A DNA stretch of 64,000 nt from Rhizoctonia solani (GCF_016906535.1 NC_057373.1:2604001-2668000), one strand, 5' to 3'. Shown: positions 1 through 13,615, numbered from the stretch's first letter. Notes: generated by a model from the sequence alone, not told the origin. Numbers and translations: made by a program.

Positions 1-2099
1 TCCTTCAGAGAAATCATCTTCATAGTCGATATAACCAAGGTCGTCGACATCTTGTCGAAACATGTGATCCGCCTCCATGCTCTGATCCAAATAATCGGTA
101 TCTTCGTGCACAAACTCGGTGTCTTCGTACGAATACCCAGTATCTTCATTCAAAACCTGCGCTCCAGCGTAGAATGGAGCGTCCTTGCCAAGAGTATCGG
201 AATGGATCTCGTAATCTTCATCTTCGTCAATAGAAAATGCTCCATGTGAGGGAATCCATTTGTCTTGGTTCGGAATACCGGGGCCATTCCATCCACATCC
301 ACTCGGCTGTTCCATATATTCGGCAGGTTCCAAAACGCCATAGCTCATTCCTTCCTGTGATTCAATTTCTTCCGTGCGCCATTCATTATGGGCGCTACCC
401 TCTTGAAAGCTACCTGGCAACGGGCAAAATTGAGCATAGATAGTGTTATTTCCAGGAAATATTGTGTCTAAACCATGCATACAGGTTGTTTCCAAGGGTG
501 ATGGAAACTGGGTCCACTTGGATTGTTGTAGACACTCTGGTGTGCTGGGTGGGTTTCCTGAATACAAGGAACCAGAGGTGCGATAAATCTTCTTGCGGCT
601 CGTCCGTTTATCTTCAGCTCCATCCAATTCACTCAACGGCGCAGTGGATAGCTGTGATTGCTCTTGTGTGGCCATCGACGCAAAGTATGCTGAAGTGGTC
701 CGGGTTTGGGCGGGCGGGTGAGGTGGGAAAGATCTGGGGTTCGGATCCGTGTTCACCGGGGCTGTCGATACGCGCTGACAGGAGTTGCGGAGCCTGGAAG
801 CCCAAACAGAGTGCTCAGTTCCAATAATAACGTTGTTTCGTGCTGGATATGATGGATTGCCAGCTGAATGATTTGCTGACTTGATGGAGCTCGAGACTGA
901 AAGCGTGGTTTCTTCGATGGCCCAGGTAGGTGATGTTTCACGAACAGATCGAGATGAAGATGAACCAGTAGGGGACCCAGGGCGAGCTACTCGGTTCATA
1001 AGCGCTTTAGTACTAGAGTGTTGACTAGATTTGAGTGCTCGGTCTTTTTCGCGGCAGGCACGCTGAGCTAGGGAATGAGCACTGTGATCATCTGAACAAT
1101 CTGAATGGTGCTCTGTATCTTCATCTCCAGAGCAGGGAGGTGCTGCCTTGTCGAGAAATCTAGATTCAGAGAACACAATATCTATGATTAAAATAGGCAC
1201 AGATGAGATTAACTCTAGTCAGTATATGAAAAGTTTCCTTACTGGGCACTACCCTCGCCGTTCGCTTATTTTTCTTTGTTATTTTCCCTGAGTTCTTGCC
1301 CTTGTTAAAGACGCCAACGGTTGGGCTTGGCCGCACCTATGAGATCCGGGTTAGCATATATGCGAGTAATGTCAACAGACCCAAGTTCACCGTCAAACGC
1401 GACTTTCCCAAGTTTTGAGAAGAAAATTTTTGCATCAGTAACAGTGCAGGGGCAGTCTTGACCCTCTCTTTCTTTTTGCTCGTTTTGTCCTCGGGCTGTA
1501 ATTTTTGTCGTTTACTAACCTTGCAACTGAGATCGATTTCAGAAGCATCGTCTCTTCGGTTAGTGGCGCCTTCGGCGACGTCCATAGCATAGCGCCGAGC
1601 TCGCCTTCGATTCCGCCGTTGTTCCAACCCTGCATAGTTCGTCAGTAATGACAATAGTGTAACGGTGAAGAAAAGCATATTTACTTTGCAAGCGCTCAGG
1701 TTCATCATCTGAACCTTGGTCTCGCCCTACTGATTTACGTGGAGGATTCATTGATTTACTTGGAGCAACCCGCGCAGATTTGGGGGACTTGACTGGGTTT
1801 GGCTTTGGCAATACGGCCATTGGGTCCGCTGAAGATTTGTCTGTGTCGATTCGGCAAGCAGGTACCGTCTCGTCAGGAGCTTCACGATTGAGCGTGGTAC
1901 AAATATCATTGCCCTTGGCAGTCGCGGCTCTGGGAACCAGTATCGGACTACCCACGCGCAAATCTCCGGAAGACTGTTTGGGCCAGGTAGCGGTAACAGC
2001 CTTTCCCTCGGCGGCGTAATAAGACATCAGGCCGTGCTGACTTTCCAGGAAGGCGCTAACACGACTGTTCACCGTGGGTGGCCGGCGTTCACTCAGCAT
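1..2099 (-). CDS. Uncharacterised low-complexity protein, 3' end outside the window
   Basis: I do not recognise this gene. Reading starts at the ATG whose A is at 2099 (MLSERRPPTVNSRV). I place introns at 1630-1684, 1337-1390 and 1182-1242; each keeps one frame open across the exons. The protein has a basic patch (EQRRNRRRARRYAMD) and a segment VRPSPTVGVFNKGKNSGK. A long Ser/Pro-rich stretch follows, then a strongly acidic, Tyr-rich tail rich in ED repeats that is still open at base 1. The basic patch could act in nuclear import or nucleic-acid binding, but that is a guess. The gene is divergent from the one starting at 2602. It is partial because the C-terminus lies outside the window. Confidence 0.7.
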
Positions 2100-2601
2100 T
2101 AGTAACTAAGAGTCATGAAACACAGATTATAAAACAGAATTGTTGCTGTATAAGACAATCGGGTAGAAGGAGTCGAGAAAGTGACGCTGATGACGGATAA
2201 GACACTGTGAATACGGAGGAGGACGGCCGATGACTAATCACGTGGGAGGGGAGTGACCGGCTGATCTCTGAAACGTCTTATCAGATTACGAACCCCAGTT
2301 CAAGAGGGACCTCCAAAATGTCTACGGACTCATAACTCCCCGCTCGCACGCTATAGCCCCCCCCCTCCCGCTGTTCGGTCCAATTCCACCCCTACAACTT
2401 ACCCCGGTTTTCGCACCCTGACTTTAGTCTTACTCAAATATCTCGGCGTCTTCCCCACATTCAACTGCGCTCCGAACTGAACAGTCACTTCTAGCAACGC
2501 TACACAAAGGCGCAATATTGCGGTTAGGTATCGCCAGACGTTTTCCGGATCGCTTTCTCTTTTAATCAGCCCACAAGAGAGCTTGGCGACTACGAACCAA
2601 A
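2100..2601. promoter_or_regulatory. Shared divergent upstream region
   Basis: About 500 bp lie between two divergent start codons. It contains a C-rich run near 2357-2370 and no open frame that looks coding. It should hold both promoters, but I see no clear TATA box. Confidence 0.4.
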
Positions 2602-3308
2602 ATGAGCGGCTTACTATCTGAATCCACACCGCTACTTCCATCCTTTCGTCCCCAAAGAAAAAACACCTCCATAATTGCTGTACTCAGCGCACCTAAGCTA
2701 CTCTTCACGTATATTTCCCACCTCTTGACATTGCTGATACGCCTTTTCTCATTACAAACGACCGACCCCATACTTCCTATAGTCGCTCCAAGTCACCCAT
2801 CCGCTCCAGACATTCCCACCGACCGTGGCTCTCCGCATGACACAGTCGAAAAGTCCAAGAAGCAAGCTGTTTTACCCAAAGATTCCTCACTGGTGGTTGT
2901 TGCTCGTTCGGAGCTTCCCAGTACCACATACCCAATCTCCTCCCTAAAAAAGGCACCCAGCTGCGACTCGATCCTTCCCATGAAGGAGATTCGATCTGTT
3001 CGCTTCTCGGCCATCATTGACATCCATGAATTCTCAAGGCTAGTTGGAGAACCTGTTGGGATGGTGCCAGTAAGTCGTCATTTGCTCGCACGAATTGGAT
3101 ACAAGTTACTAAGGTTGCCCCCCGTTAGGTATCAAAAGCGCCCGGCGTTAGAATACCTCACATTGAAAACGAGCTCCGGTATAGCCGGGAAAAGGCCCGA
3201 CTCGCACTGGAGCTTGAGCCTGCGCCCATGAAATCGTCTTATAACTACAAACTAGATGATTACAACGGTTACTCCTCCGAACCGCGTTACGGCTCACCTA
3301 TTTATTGA
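2602..3308 (+). CDS. Uncharacterised protein with an N-terminal dileucine-type motif and hydrophobic segment
   Basis: Not recognised. The frame starts MSGLLSESTPLLPSF and has one intron at 3070-3128 (GTAAGT...TTAG). Spliced, it continues VSKAPGVRIPHIENEL and ends GSPIY-stop at 3308, about 215 residues. Residues about 20-45 form a hydrophobic stretch (LLFTYISHLLTLLIRLF) that could be one membrane anchor. ESTPLL fits the [DE]xxxL[LI] sorting signal, and the two M19 dipeptidases of this window carry similar signals (ERAPLL, ERTPLL). The rest is Ser/Pro-rich and probably disordered. The membrane and sorting roles are inferred from sequence pattern only. Confidence 0.7.
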
Positions 3309-3468
3309 CTTGTTGTTATCCTGCATATATTGTACTATTAATCATTGTATTTTCTATTCGCTTTCGAATTCATTGGTATCGCGTCGTATTCAGGTCATAA
3401 AGCACGGGTGATGCATAAATCTTTTGGACATATGTGACATGGAGTACACGAGAAAGAACAAAGAACAA

Positions 3469-4453
3469 TCAAACGGATTCCAGGATCTCCGGCTCCTTGA
3501 AGTCCTTCGCCACCCTCGCGCCAGTCTCCTGCAATTCAAACTCAGTTAGTATGCGCATACATAGCGTACAAAAAGACGACATACATCGCTTCCTCCACCG
3601 TGAAGCTCGAGAAGTTTGGAGATATCGAACTTGGGCGCCTTGAGGATCTTGGCCTTTCGGACGTACACGTTCTGGAGAGGATAGATACCGCGGCAAGCCT
3701 TCTCGATCTCACGTCCAATAGCCTCAGGAACGAACTTCTGGACGAGCTCCTTCAAGTCACAGCTGGTCGCCTCCTTGGTCATGATCTCGAACATCTTTCG
3801 GCGAATCTCCCGGACCTGAGCAGTCTGGGCATAAGTGGTTTTGCGGACCTGGGTAGGTCTCCTCTTGGTGAAACCGATAGCAAAGAGACGGAGAAGGTAG
3901 CCATCAGTCGTCTTGACGTCGACGTGGGCCTCGATGAGGGTTTGCCACTTGCGGACGAGGGAGCGGAGCTTGTCAGAGGTGAAATCCATGCCGTGGAAGT
4001 TGGTCAGGCAGTCACGGTTCTGGACCTCGTCAACCCGTAACTTGATCTTACGGAAGGATTGGTCCTCATCCTTGTTGAGGTCACCGAGGGAGACCTCGAT
4101 GATACGGCCCTTGAGGGAGTCGTTGGCGTTCTCTAAATTACCAATGTCAAATCAAGGAATAGCTACTGCCCGCGGTCGACTTACTAAGACCCTGGGACCT
4201 GTTGACCAAAGTCTTTCCAACGTTCCTGGTGTCGAACATAGAAGGAGCCTTGATATCATACCAGTCTGAGAGACACACTTTTCAGCCACCGTATAACATG
4301 TGTAGTGCATTTAGCTAACCTTTTCGGGAGAAGGGGTCAACGACCTTTTTCTTGATACCCTTCTTGCCTTTCGACAAACGCTTGTTCTGTGCACTAAACT
4401 GTGAGCGGATGCAAACGACGAGCTGGGCTTGAGCCTACTTTTCCAACGGCCAT
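3469..4453 (-). CDS. RPS1: 40S ribosomal protein eS1 (S3Ae/Rps1)
   Basis: Structural protein of the small ribosomal subunit, needed for 18S rRNA maturation and 40S assembly. The spliced product starts [15 protein letters not shown], the family N-terminus, and runs through [37 protein letters not shown] and [19 protein letters not shown]. It ends [12 protein letters not shown]. Length is about 260 residues, normal for eukaryotic eS1. The first coding exon holds only five codons; its intron is 4387-4438. Further introns interrupt K-DWYD, L-KNAN and the region just before ETGARV. All joins restore the conserved frame. It is head-to-head with ATG10, 228 bp apart. Identification is secure. Confidence 0.97.
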
Positions 4454-4681
4454 ATTGATTTACAGCCTGAGTGAGAGAATGGAGGGGCTACACAAATTGC
4501 TACATTAGCGACACAAAACACAGTTTGTAGAACGCCCAAACATACGAAGTCGACGGGAGGTAGCCTTGAGGTGCGATCGACAAACCAGTCACAAGCGCTT
4601 CGGATGCAAATGCGTGGCTTGGTACTTGTCAGTACGAGCACGCCCAAAAGAGCTTATCATTTGAAATTGTACTCTGACGAA

Positions 4682-5487
4682 ATGGAGCCACCAGCCACTC
4701 TATCTCGTAGCGAATTTAACCAAATATGCCAACTGTTTCCGAACGAGCCCCTGCTACTATCAGAAAATAGCACTAGCTCTTACTATTTAGGAACAAACTG
4801 TTGGAACTGGACCGCGCATAGTGTAAATATGTACCTATAAGTATTCTTGGATGTCTAATGTAGTGTTTTGGCAGCTAATTCCCGGCTGGGGCTACTTATC
4901 TCGAACCAGTTCCTCGAAAGTTCAGGCGAACAAAGACATAGTGCAAGCTGAGAGCAAATTTGAAGATGGTCATGAATTAGTCGAGGAAGAAGACGAATCT
5001 TGTCTTCCGATCGATGAGAACACGGCTCAACGTGTATATTTTCATGAGAGTATCGTTTGGCACCCGACATACATGGTCCCGGCGTACTATTTCCAGGCTG
5101 TAGACGTAGGCAAGTCAAGATATCTATTAGTTACCCGTATACTAAACTGGTAGGAAAGGCGGAAGCCCCGTGCCGCTGACCCAAATCGTGAACACGGACC
5201 GTTTCAGACAACGAGCACTTTTAGATATGGCTGATGAGGTATTCGAACACGGCATACAGCCGAGAGAGACAGGAAACGCACAGTTTCCCCTACTTTCGCA
5301 AGGTGACCATCCAATTACTGGGGCACCACACTGGTACCTCCACCCTTGCGAGACTTCATCCGCTGTTAAAGAGATCTTGAGTCAAATACTCGACATCCCT
5401 TGGGATCCAGATAACTCTGAATGTCTACTTCGTTGGTTTAAGGCCTGGTTGGCTGTCCTCACAACCGCGGTAAACTTCAACAAGTGA
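4682..5487 (+). CDS. ATG10: Ubiquitin-like-conjugating enzyme ATG10
   Basis: E2-like enzyme that passes ATG12 from ATG7 to ATG5 in autophagosome formation. The start chosen is MEPPATLSRSEFNQ, which matches the short E2 N-terminus. Intron 1 is 4823-4874 and joins WNWTAHS to LIPGWGYLS. Intron 2 is best read as a GC-AG intron at 5110-5158, giving YYFQAVDVGGSPVPLTQIV. With both introns the coding length is exactly 705 nt, 234 residues. The catalytic cysteine is in the diagnostic HPCET motif near 5345, after GAPHWYL. The middle section has an acidic insertion (LVEEEDESC). A GT donor at 5114 with another acceptor is a weaker alternative and would add two lysines. Family assignment rests on the HPCET and YYFQ...GSPVPL pattern. 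Confidence 0.88.
5110..5158 (+). other. GC-AG intron in ATG10
   Basis: Donor G|GCAAGT and acceptor GAAAG, 49 nt, with a branch-like ACTAAAC 5' of the acceptor. It is the join that best restores the VDVGGSPVPL core. Confidence 0.65.
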
Positions 5488-5711
5488 TACCACATTGTAT
5501 GTATATATTATCATGAACACGGAATGTAACACAAATTTGATGCAGCAATGTTGTCAAGTCCGTCGGGGGGAAACAGTATTAATTAGCGCACAGACAGATG
5601 GTTCGCAGACATTGACGGAATATGGGGGAGGTTGTTATCCACAGATAATGGATCGTCCTAACACAGAGCTATGGTCGTAGCATAAATAGAAACAAACGCG
5701 ATCAGAGAGGT

Positions 5712-8109
5712 TTACTGCCAGCCATTATGCTGTGGCGCAACCATCTGAGGAGGCTTTGGTGGTGGGCCAGGATAGATGGTTGTGGTCGAAGGGCCCGGAA
5801 TATTCCTCCTACTGGAACAGATTGACGCTGTTGTTGAGGATGAGGCGGTGGTTGCTAATATTTCTTGTTAATGATCGCCAAGGGACAGGTCTAATAATAG
5901 CTTACCTGATAGGCAGACGGTGGGGGTGGTAACTGGCTCTCCGCGTTGTTTTGGTACGATTGGAAGGACGGGTTAGGAGGCGGAGGCGGTGCCTGGAAGA
6001 GGTTTGGTGGTGGAGACTGAGTCTGCTGAACAGGACTGGCCGTCAGCTGAGGCTGTTGCTGCGAAGGCAATGGCGGAGGAGGGCCAGGCAACGAAGGCGG
6101 AGGAGGTGGGAATGAGTTGTTGCGCACATGCGCGGGAGGTTGCCATTGTTGCCCATTTGTGTTGGGCGGAGGAGGGTATGATGCAGGTCCAGAGCCGAAT
6201 AAACTCGGAGCCGAGGATTGATTCTGAGTAGGCAGTGGGAAGGATCCCGGAGCCGATCCAAATGAGTTTGCTCCTGAACCTGGACCTTGTTGGGGAGTAG
6301 GCAATGGCCGAGAAGCGCCAGGGTTTTGTGTCTGCAACGACGGTGGAGGGGGTGGTTGCGTGGAATACGGCTGTTGGTGGGGTTGATAAGGTTGTTGTTG
6401 CGGTGGTGGGGGGAGAGTCGATTGATGTTGAGGGACAGGCGGAAGCCCCGCCCGAGGCGGAGATGCTGATTGAGGGGCCTGTTGCGGGGGATACCCACCT
6501 TGTCCCGGAGGAGCGGAATGAGTCGAAAACGGGATAAATTGGCCTAGTGGAGCACCATTCTGTGTTGGAGGTGCTGATGCAGGATTTGGTGGGTACTGCT
6601 GGGGAGGATAAGGGTGTTGTTGAGGGAAAGGGGTGAGAGACGGGTTAGGGGGCTGCTGGAACGGAGTCGCAGGAGGTGGTACATTAAATGGCATGGGTGT
6701 TGGGATAGGGGGAGGTGCGGTGAAGCCTAAGGATGCCAACCTATTGCCCTGGTTGGGCGGCACAAATCCAGGTTGAAACCCTCCATTTGGCGGGGCAGGC
6801 GTGGCACTAGGAAGACCGTATCCGAGACCTGGATAGCCAGGGCCTTGTGGAAAAGGAGGTGCGCTATCCTGAGGAGCTCCATAACCGTATTGGCTGGGAG
6901 CAAAGCTTGGGGCAGGAGTAGGCGGAGGGAACGAGGGAGCAGGAAGCTGTCCAATATGCATGCTTGACATGGACTGAACCAAAGTCGAAGTAGAGAAAGA
7001 ATCATAAGCAGGTCGTTGGTACGCTGGCTGCAGCGCGGATCCGTTGGGAGGATTTCCATAGATGCTTGGTGGTTGATCAAAGCGCGTGGGCTATATATTT
7101 ATTCAGACAACGTTTGCAACCCATCACTAGCAAATACTCACTGGAAAGCTATCGCGTCGGTGATTGAAGTTCGGACCTGATCTCCCAAATTCATCGTACG
7201 GAGGACCGGCTGGTTCGAGCGCAGACGGCAGGGAACCCTGAGAGGCAATAGAGTTCTGGGAACTGTATGGAGAAATATACAAGTCGGGCTGTCCTAGGGC
7301 GCTACTTGAAGGTTTAAGGGAGTCCGGTACACTTGCTGTTGGCGAGGTTTCGCGATTGGGACGAAGAAACGCGGGTATCTCATTGTTAGAGTTGGCAGCA
7401 GGGGGCTGAGCAGCCGCGCTGGAAGAGCCAGATGGTATAAAGGAACCCGGACCACCATATTGTGGGTTTGTCGTGCTTGTGCTTGGACGAGATGCCTTCT
7501 TCTTTGCGGGAGGCTTCGCATTGGACCAAAAAGTCATCTCCAGATATACTTCTCCTGCATATTTGTCCTTGTTCTGGAGAGTAAACCATTCTGCAATACA
7601 AACGGGAAAAAAATGTGTGTCAACATTCCAAAAAAGGCTGTTCGTACGCGTGTCAGACTAACCATCAACTTCTCCCTTAGTTAGCGCCTCCGTCAGGTCC
7701 ACTTGAGTTTCTCCAATTAAATCTGGCTCTCGTGGATCGTCCGCATAGCATGAGACACGCATCGATTTACCGCCCTTAATATTTCGGAAGCGCTCCTTGG
7801 GCGGCGGAGTCTTGTCCCCGGCAGTCCTCGCAAGCTCATCTTCAGCATCTTCATAGATTGAAAACCGGACCTCTTCGTCCCATTCAGGATGCTGTCCTCC
7901 GCGTTTAACTGCCTTGGTTCTTCGGGTCTCTTGGTTGAAGGACATCCGACAGTAGGGGTCCTGCTTGCCGATGTGTCTTTTGTTCGGTAGATTTTTCTGT
8001 ATTCTAGTGTGTAAACCCTCTACTATCAGTGCATTAGAATACGACTGCTACGAACCGCCCTCAATACCACCACGATCAGAGTCCCAATCTCCCTCGGTGA
8101 GGATGACAT
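5712..8109 (-). CDS. C2-domain protein with long Pro/Gln-rich tail, Inn1/Fic1-like ingression protein
   Basis: Fungal proteins of this layout (Inn1 in budding yeast, Fic1 in fission yeast) couple the cytokinetic ring to membrane ingression and septum formation; the C2 domain acts at the membrane and the PxxP tail binds SH3 partners. The start at 8109 gives MSSPREIGTLIVVVLRA, and an intron joins this to KNLPNKRHIGKQDPYCR, a typical C2 strand and calcium-loop region. The C2 domain continues through GGQHPEWDEEVRFSIYED and ends near AGEVYLEMTFWS (residues about 1-135). The remaining 550 or so residues are low complexity, rich in Pro, Gln, Ser and Tyr with many PPP and PxxP runs. A small 3' intron splits ...QSVP from MVAPQHNGWQ-stop. 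The exact orthologue name is inferred from architecture alone. Confidence 0.82.
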
Positions 8110-8495
8110 CGCGTCAGACCTGTCAATTACACAAGTAGGGGCTGTAGGCCGGTGCTAGCAGTCTGATACACTCGTTCTTATGGTTGTTGGGAGGCAATCA
8201 CAGTAGAGTTCAACAAAAGCTCTGTCGTTGACGATTGCAAAGGAACAGAGCGCTCGTGACTGGAGATCCCACACACGGTCGTTTGATATGTGAGAGCCCC
8301 TTTTTTGGGCTGTGAAGGGACCCTGGAGCTGAGCTGATCGATGATGTCGGTCACCACAAGCGACCGATCGTACGTGCTTGCACTATACTGATTTGCAAAG
8401 ACTGCGCTTTAATTTTGTCCTGATTGTTTTAAAATGTGTATTACAATTTATTATACATAGAAATGGCCCAGCATATAACAACTCTATCCTCCAAT
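8110..8495. other. Intergenic region between C2 gene and thiolase 3' end
   Basis: No convincing coding frame. It should contain the C2-gene promoter and the thiolase 3' UTR; no clear motif was seen. Confidence 0.4.
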
Positions 8496-10029
<1,534 letters not shown>

Positions 10030-10495
10030 GGTCCCGGTTTTATAGCGGATTCTAAATACACGTGCGGGATTTTAGGGCAACCTGTATTGTCCGATATGGT
10101 GCGATTGTTTCAGTGGCGGATCAGACGATGCCAATTGCAATATCTCGTATGCACTTACCAACACACGCAATGGGTCGATGGAGGGCGCTCGTTCCCCAAC
10201 TATCCCTTTCCCGCTATCTTTATACCAACGGCGCAAGTAGGAAGGCTCTACCGGGTCAGAAAATCACACCGCGCCGGAACTTGCCCTCTCGTCATGTGAT
10301 TCGGGCTCGCGCGTAGAAATCCCGTAAATGCGCAATCCAGGAGGTTTCCTCGATTATTCAGAGTCACGACATGTTAATTTGGGACCGGCAAACCATCGCC
10401 GAAATCTACGAGCTAAACTCCCTACGCTCATCTTCTTGCTCCTCCCAATCACAGAGAATAGCGAACTTGCTCTATTGTACCTACTCTTGGCCATA
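10030..10495. promoter_or_regulatory. Divergent region between thiolase and pseudouridine gene
   Basis: About 470 bp between two divergent starts. The plus-strand frame stays open upstream of the chosen ATG at 10496 back to 10328, so a longer N-terminus for the downstream gene cannot be excluded. Confidence 0.4.
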
Positions 10496-13400
10496 ATGTA
10501 TTTCTTAGGCCATGGGGTTTCGCGCATTGCTCGCTCTTCGATATCAGTTTCAAATGCTAGGACTCTGGCTACTTCTAATTCAGGACTATCAAGTCTTTTG
10601 ACTATTCATCCTGAAGTAGAAGATGCATTGGCACACGGTCGCCCGGTTGTAGCGTTGGAAAGCACAGTCATTACACATGGTATGTCGGCATAATGTTTGA
10701 ACTCGAGTTCAATTAATAGACTCGTTCTAGGTCTGGCTTATCCACAGAACCTCAAAACTGCAATCTCGTGCGAGGAGAATGTGCGGATGAATGGAGCAGT
10801 TCCCGCTACGATTGCGTTACTCGAGGGAAAACTTCATGTTGGGCTAGAACGCAAGCAGCTGGAGGTAATAGCTGATGTAGAGAGTCTCAAGAATGCAGGC
10901 AAAGCACCTGTCAAACTCTCTAGGCGGGACATTGCACCAGCGATGAGTCTTGGTCGAAATGGAGGAACAACGATAGCAGGTACTACAGTGATTGCTCATC
11001 TGGCTGGAATCAAGGTATTACAAGTCCCCCCGTCTCGAACTATTTATTGAATTCGGACCTAGGTCTTTGCTACGGGCGGACTTGGCGGTGTTCATCGGGG
11101 CGGAGAGTCATGTAAGTCTGGTAACTGAGCTACTACCATATAGAGTGGCTAACCCGAAATAGCTTGGGATGTTTCTGCAGGTAAATGATCGTTGGACTAC
11201 TCGTGACCGTTAATCATGTCGCTTCAGACTTAACCGAGCTTGGTCGCACGCCTATTGCGGTAATTGCTTCTGGCGCAAAGTCCATACTCGATATCGGAAG
11301 AACGTTGGAAGTTCTAGTATGTAACCAATTGTTCAGTAGATGCTCCTACTTCATTGTACTCTTAGGAAACCCAAGGGGTTACAGTAGCTTCATATGATAA
11401 CAGTGGTGATTGGCCTGCCTTTTTCACTCCACGCAGCGGATACAAAGTTGGTTCATGCCCGTTACTACATGCGTTCAACTCTAATATGTCAATAGGCGCC
11501 ATGGGCATTCGACAACCCCAAAGATGCTGCTAGGAGTATCTGTAAGTAAGCTTGACACATTTATTCTTTAGGTCAGCTAAGTGTTTCTTAGATTTTGCAG
11601 AGAAACTCGGAGTTCAATCGGGTACAATATTTGGAGTCCCCATTCCCAAAGAATTTGAGTCGGTTGGACTCGAGATTCAAGCAGCGGTAGACAAAGCAGT
11701 ACTCGAATCCGAAGCGAATGGGATCGCGCAATCTGGCCGCGATGCAACCCCTTGGTTGCTTAGCCGCGTTAGAGAACTTACCAAAGGACTTTCTATTCCA
11801 AGCAGTAGGTCTGAAATCGGGGTTTAATGGCTTTTAGTTGACTTTTTAAATTTCTAGATGTCGCTTTGCTCGAAAACAATGCGCGGATTGGTTAGTTACC
11901 ATTGTCAAGTCGTTGACGGAAAGCCTACTAATATTCGTATTTAGGAGCTCGCATAGCAGTCGAGTATGCAAAACTCAAGGCTGACGGAGTAGGGGAAACA
12001 GCTTCTTCTGTGCGTTCTTAATGTATGCGACCAAAAAATCGGGGGCCAACGGCACAATAGTATCAACCAGCACTTGCCAATACACCAATTATCAAAACGC
12101 CGGCTCAGAACGCAAAATCACCATTGGTAGTAATCGGAGCGGCTGCTATGGACATCACAGCACAGCCGAGTGTCTCTTCTATATCTGGTACTCATTCAAC
12201 ATCACCCGGAGTAGTGCACATGTCGCCTGGAGGCGTTGCACGAAATGTTGCCGAAGCTGCTCACCGAGTTTTACAAGTACTTTTGCCTGCATCAAAATTC
12301 GACTCAGAGAGACCCTTGTTGATATCTCCGGTTGGGCAAGATGCATTTGCAACTGCTTTAACTTATGAGACGGAGTCTCGAGGAATGAGGTCCGATGGCC
12401 TCTTAAGGTTCTCGTCTCCTTCAGTACGGACTTCAGTGTGCAACATGTTCTTGGATGCCAAAGGTGACCTCCAGATGGGCGTTGCTGACTTTAATAGCAT
12501 AACGGGCATTGAAGGCGGGCTGAACAAGGTGAGTACTACTCTTGCGACTTATGCATGAATGCAAGGAGTCATTGTCACTTCAAACTTAGGTTTTGGAAAG
12601 ATTAGAGGCAGCTGCTCCCAAAATAGTTGCGATCGATGGTAATGAGAGCTCGAGCACCATTTCTTCTATCATCGAAAAGGCAAAAGTGTTGGGATCTATG
12701 AGTGAGTTTCTCGAGAGTGACTCTCTGAGTTCAGCGTCTCAATACTTTGTATTGCTTAGCTTTTTATGAGGTATGTATGCGTGGCTTCAAGAAGATCGTG
12801 TTACCCACTCATTGGTGTGCCCTGGAAGCCAACCTCAACAACTAAATGCACTCGAATTATTCCCGCAATCTCGAACATGCTAGCCAAGGGGTATCAAAGC
12901 CCTTACATAACTGGATCGTTCCCAAATATTATCGAACTCCGAGCGATGTGGGAACTTGCAAGATCGGAGGATGGGCCGATCAACTCTTCATACTGGTGGC
13001 AGGTCATTGATGGGTTCGGTTCGGACTTGCATCGCATCTTGGCTGCCCAGATCAAGGGAGACATGACCTTCTTAGTAAACGATGGGATTGTTCAAATGGC
13101 GACTCAGCTCGTACCGTTTATTAAGCACTTGATCGTCAAATGTGGTAGCAAAGGCAAGTTTTATATTACATGAATGAAGAGCAATGCTAACCACTTTCAT
13201 AGGAGTGGCACTAATTGCGCATATAACCGACACAGAAAGTGCTATGAACTGGGTTTCGGAGGGTTCTCAGTCACAAAAGCAACAGATAGTTTCCCGTGGC
13301 TCAGACGGCTCGGTGCTTGTTGTTCGATACTTCCCCGCACATTCACTGAGCCAAGATAGTCTGCATAACGTCACCGGCGCAGGCAAGTAGTGTTTTTTGA

Positions 13401-13615
13401 GTTTTGGACACAACGTGTATTGAGCGCTTGAAAAACCAGGCGATACACTAGTTGGCGCTCTTCTTGCTTCATTGGTCCACAACGAGATGACCTTTTCCCA
13501 TCCAAGACTATTGGAGGCGGCTATCAATCTTGCACAGAAATGCGCAGTTTTGACTATTGGCAGTGAACTGGCGGTCTCTCCAGCGATATCTACTGTCTCA
13601 TATTCTACAGAGTAG
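10496..13615 (+). CDS. Bifunctional pseudouridine-5'-phosphate glycosidase / pseudouridine kinase
   Basis: Pseudouridine breakdown: the kinase half makes pseudouridine-5'-phosphate and the glycosidase half splits it to uracil and ribose-5-phosphate. The start chosen ([19 protein letters not shown]) gives an acid-free, Arg/Ser-rich leader, a likely mitochondrial signal. The glycosidase half carries [28 protein letters not shown] and the catalytic-lysine motif [17 protein letters not shown]. The pfkB kinase half begins near 12120 ([17 protein letters not shown]) and has [16 protein letters not shown] and the ATP/catalytic motif [13 protein letters not shown]. About 13 introns; one of them, at 13383-13439, is GC-AG and lies inside VTGAG|D. 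The product is about 790 residues, ending STVSYSTE. The fused layout is known from fungi and animals, for example the fission yeast protein SPAC1861.05. Confidence 0.92.
13383..13439 (+). other. GC-AG intron inside the kinase catalytic motif
   Basis: Donor G|GCAAGT, acceptor ACCAG, 57 nt. Splicing here restores VTGAGDTLVG; using the nearby GT instead destroys the catalytic GAGD. Confidence 0.8.

Noticed and set aside
5989..6537. Antisense and alternative ORFs in the Pro/Gln-rich exon of the C2 gene
   Set aside because: Repetitive Pro/Gln codons leave several frames open; the sense frame continues the C2 protein.
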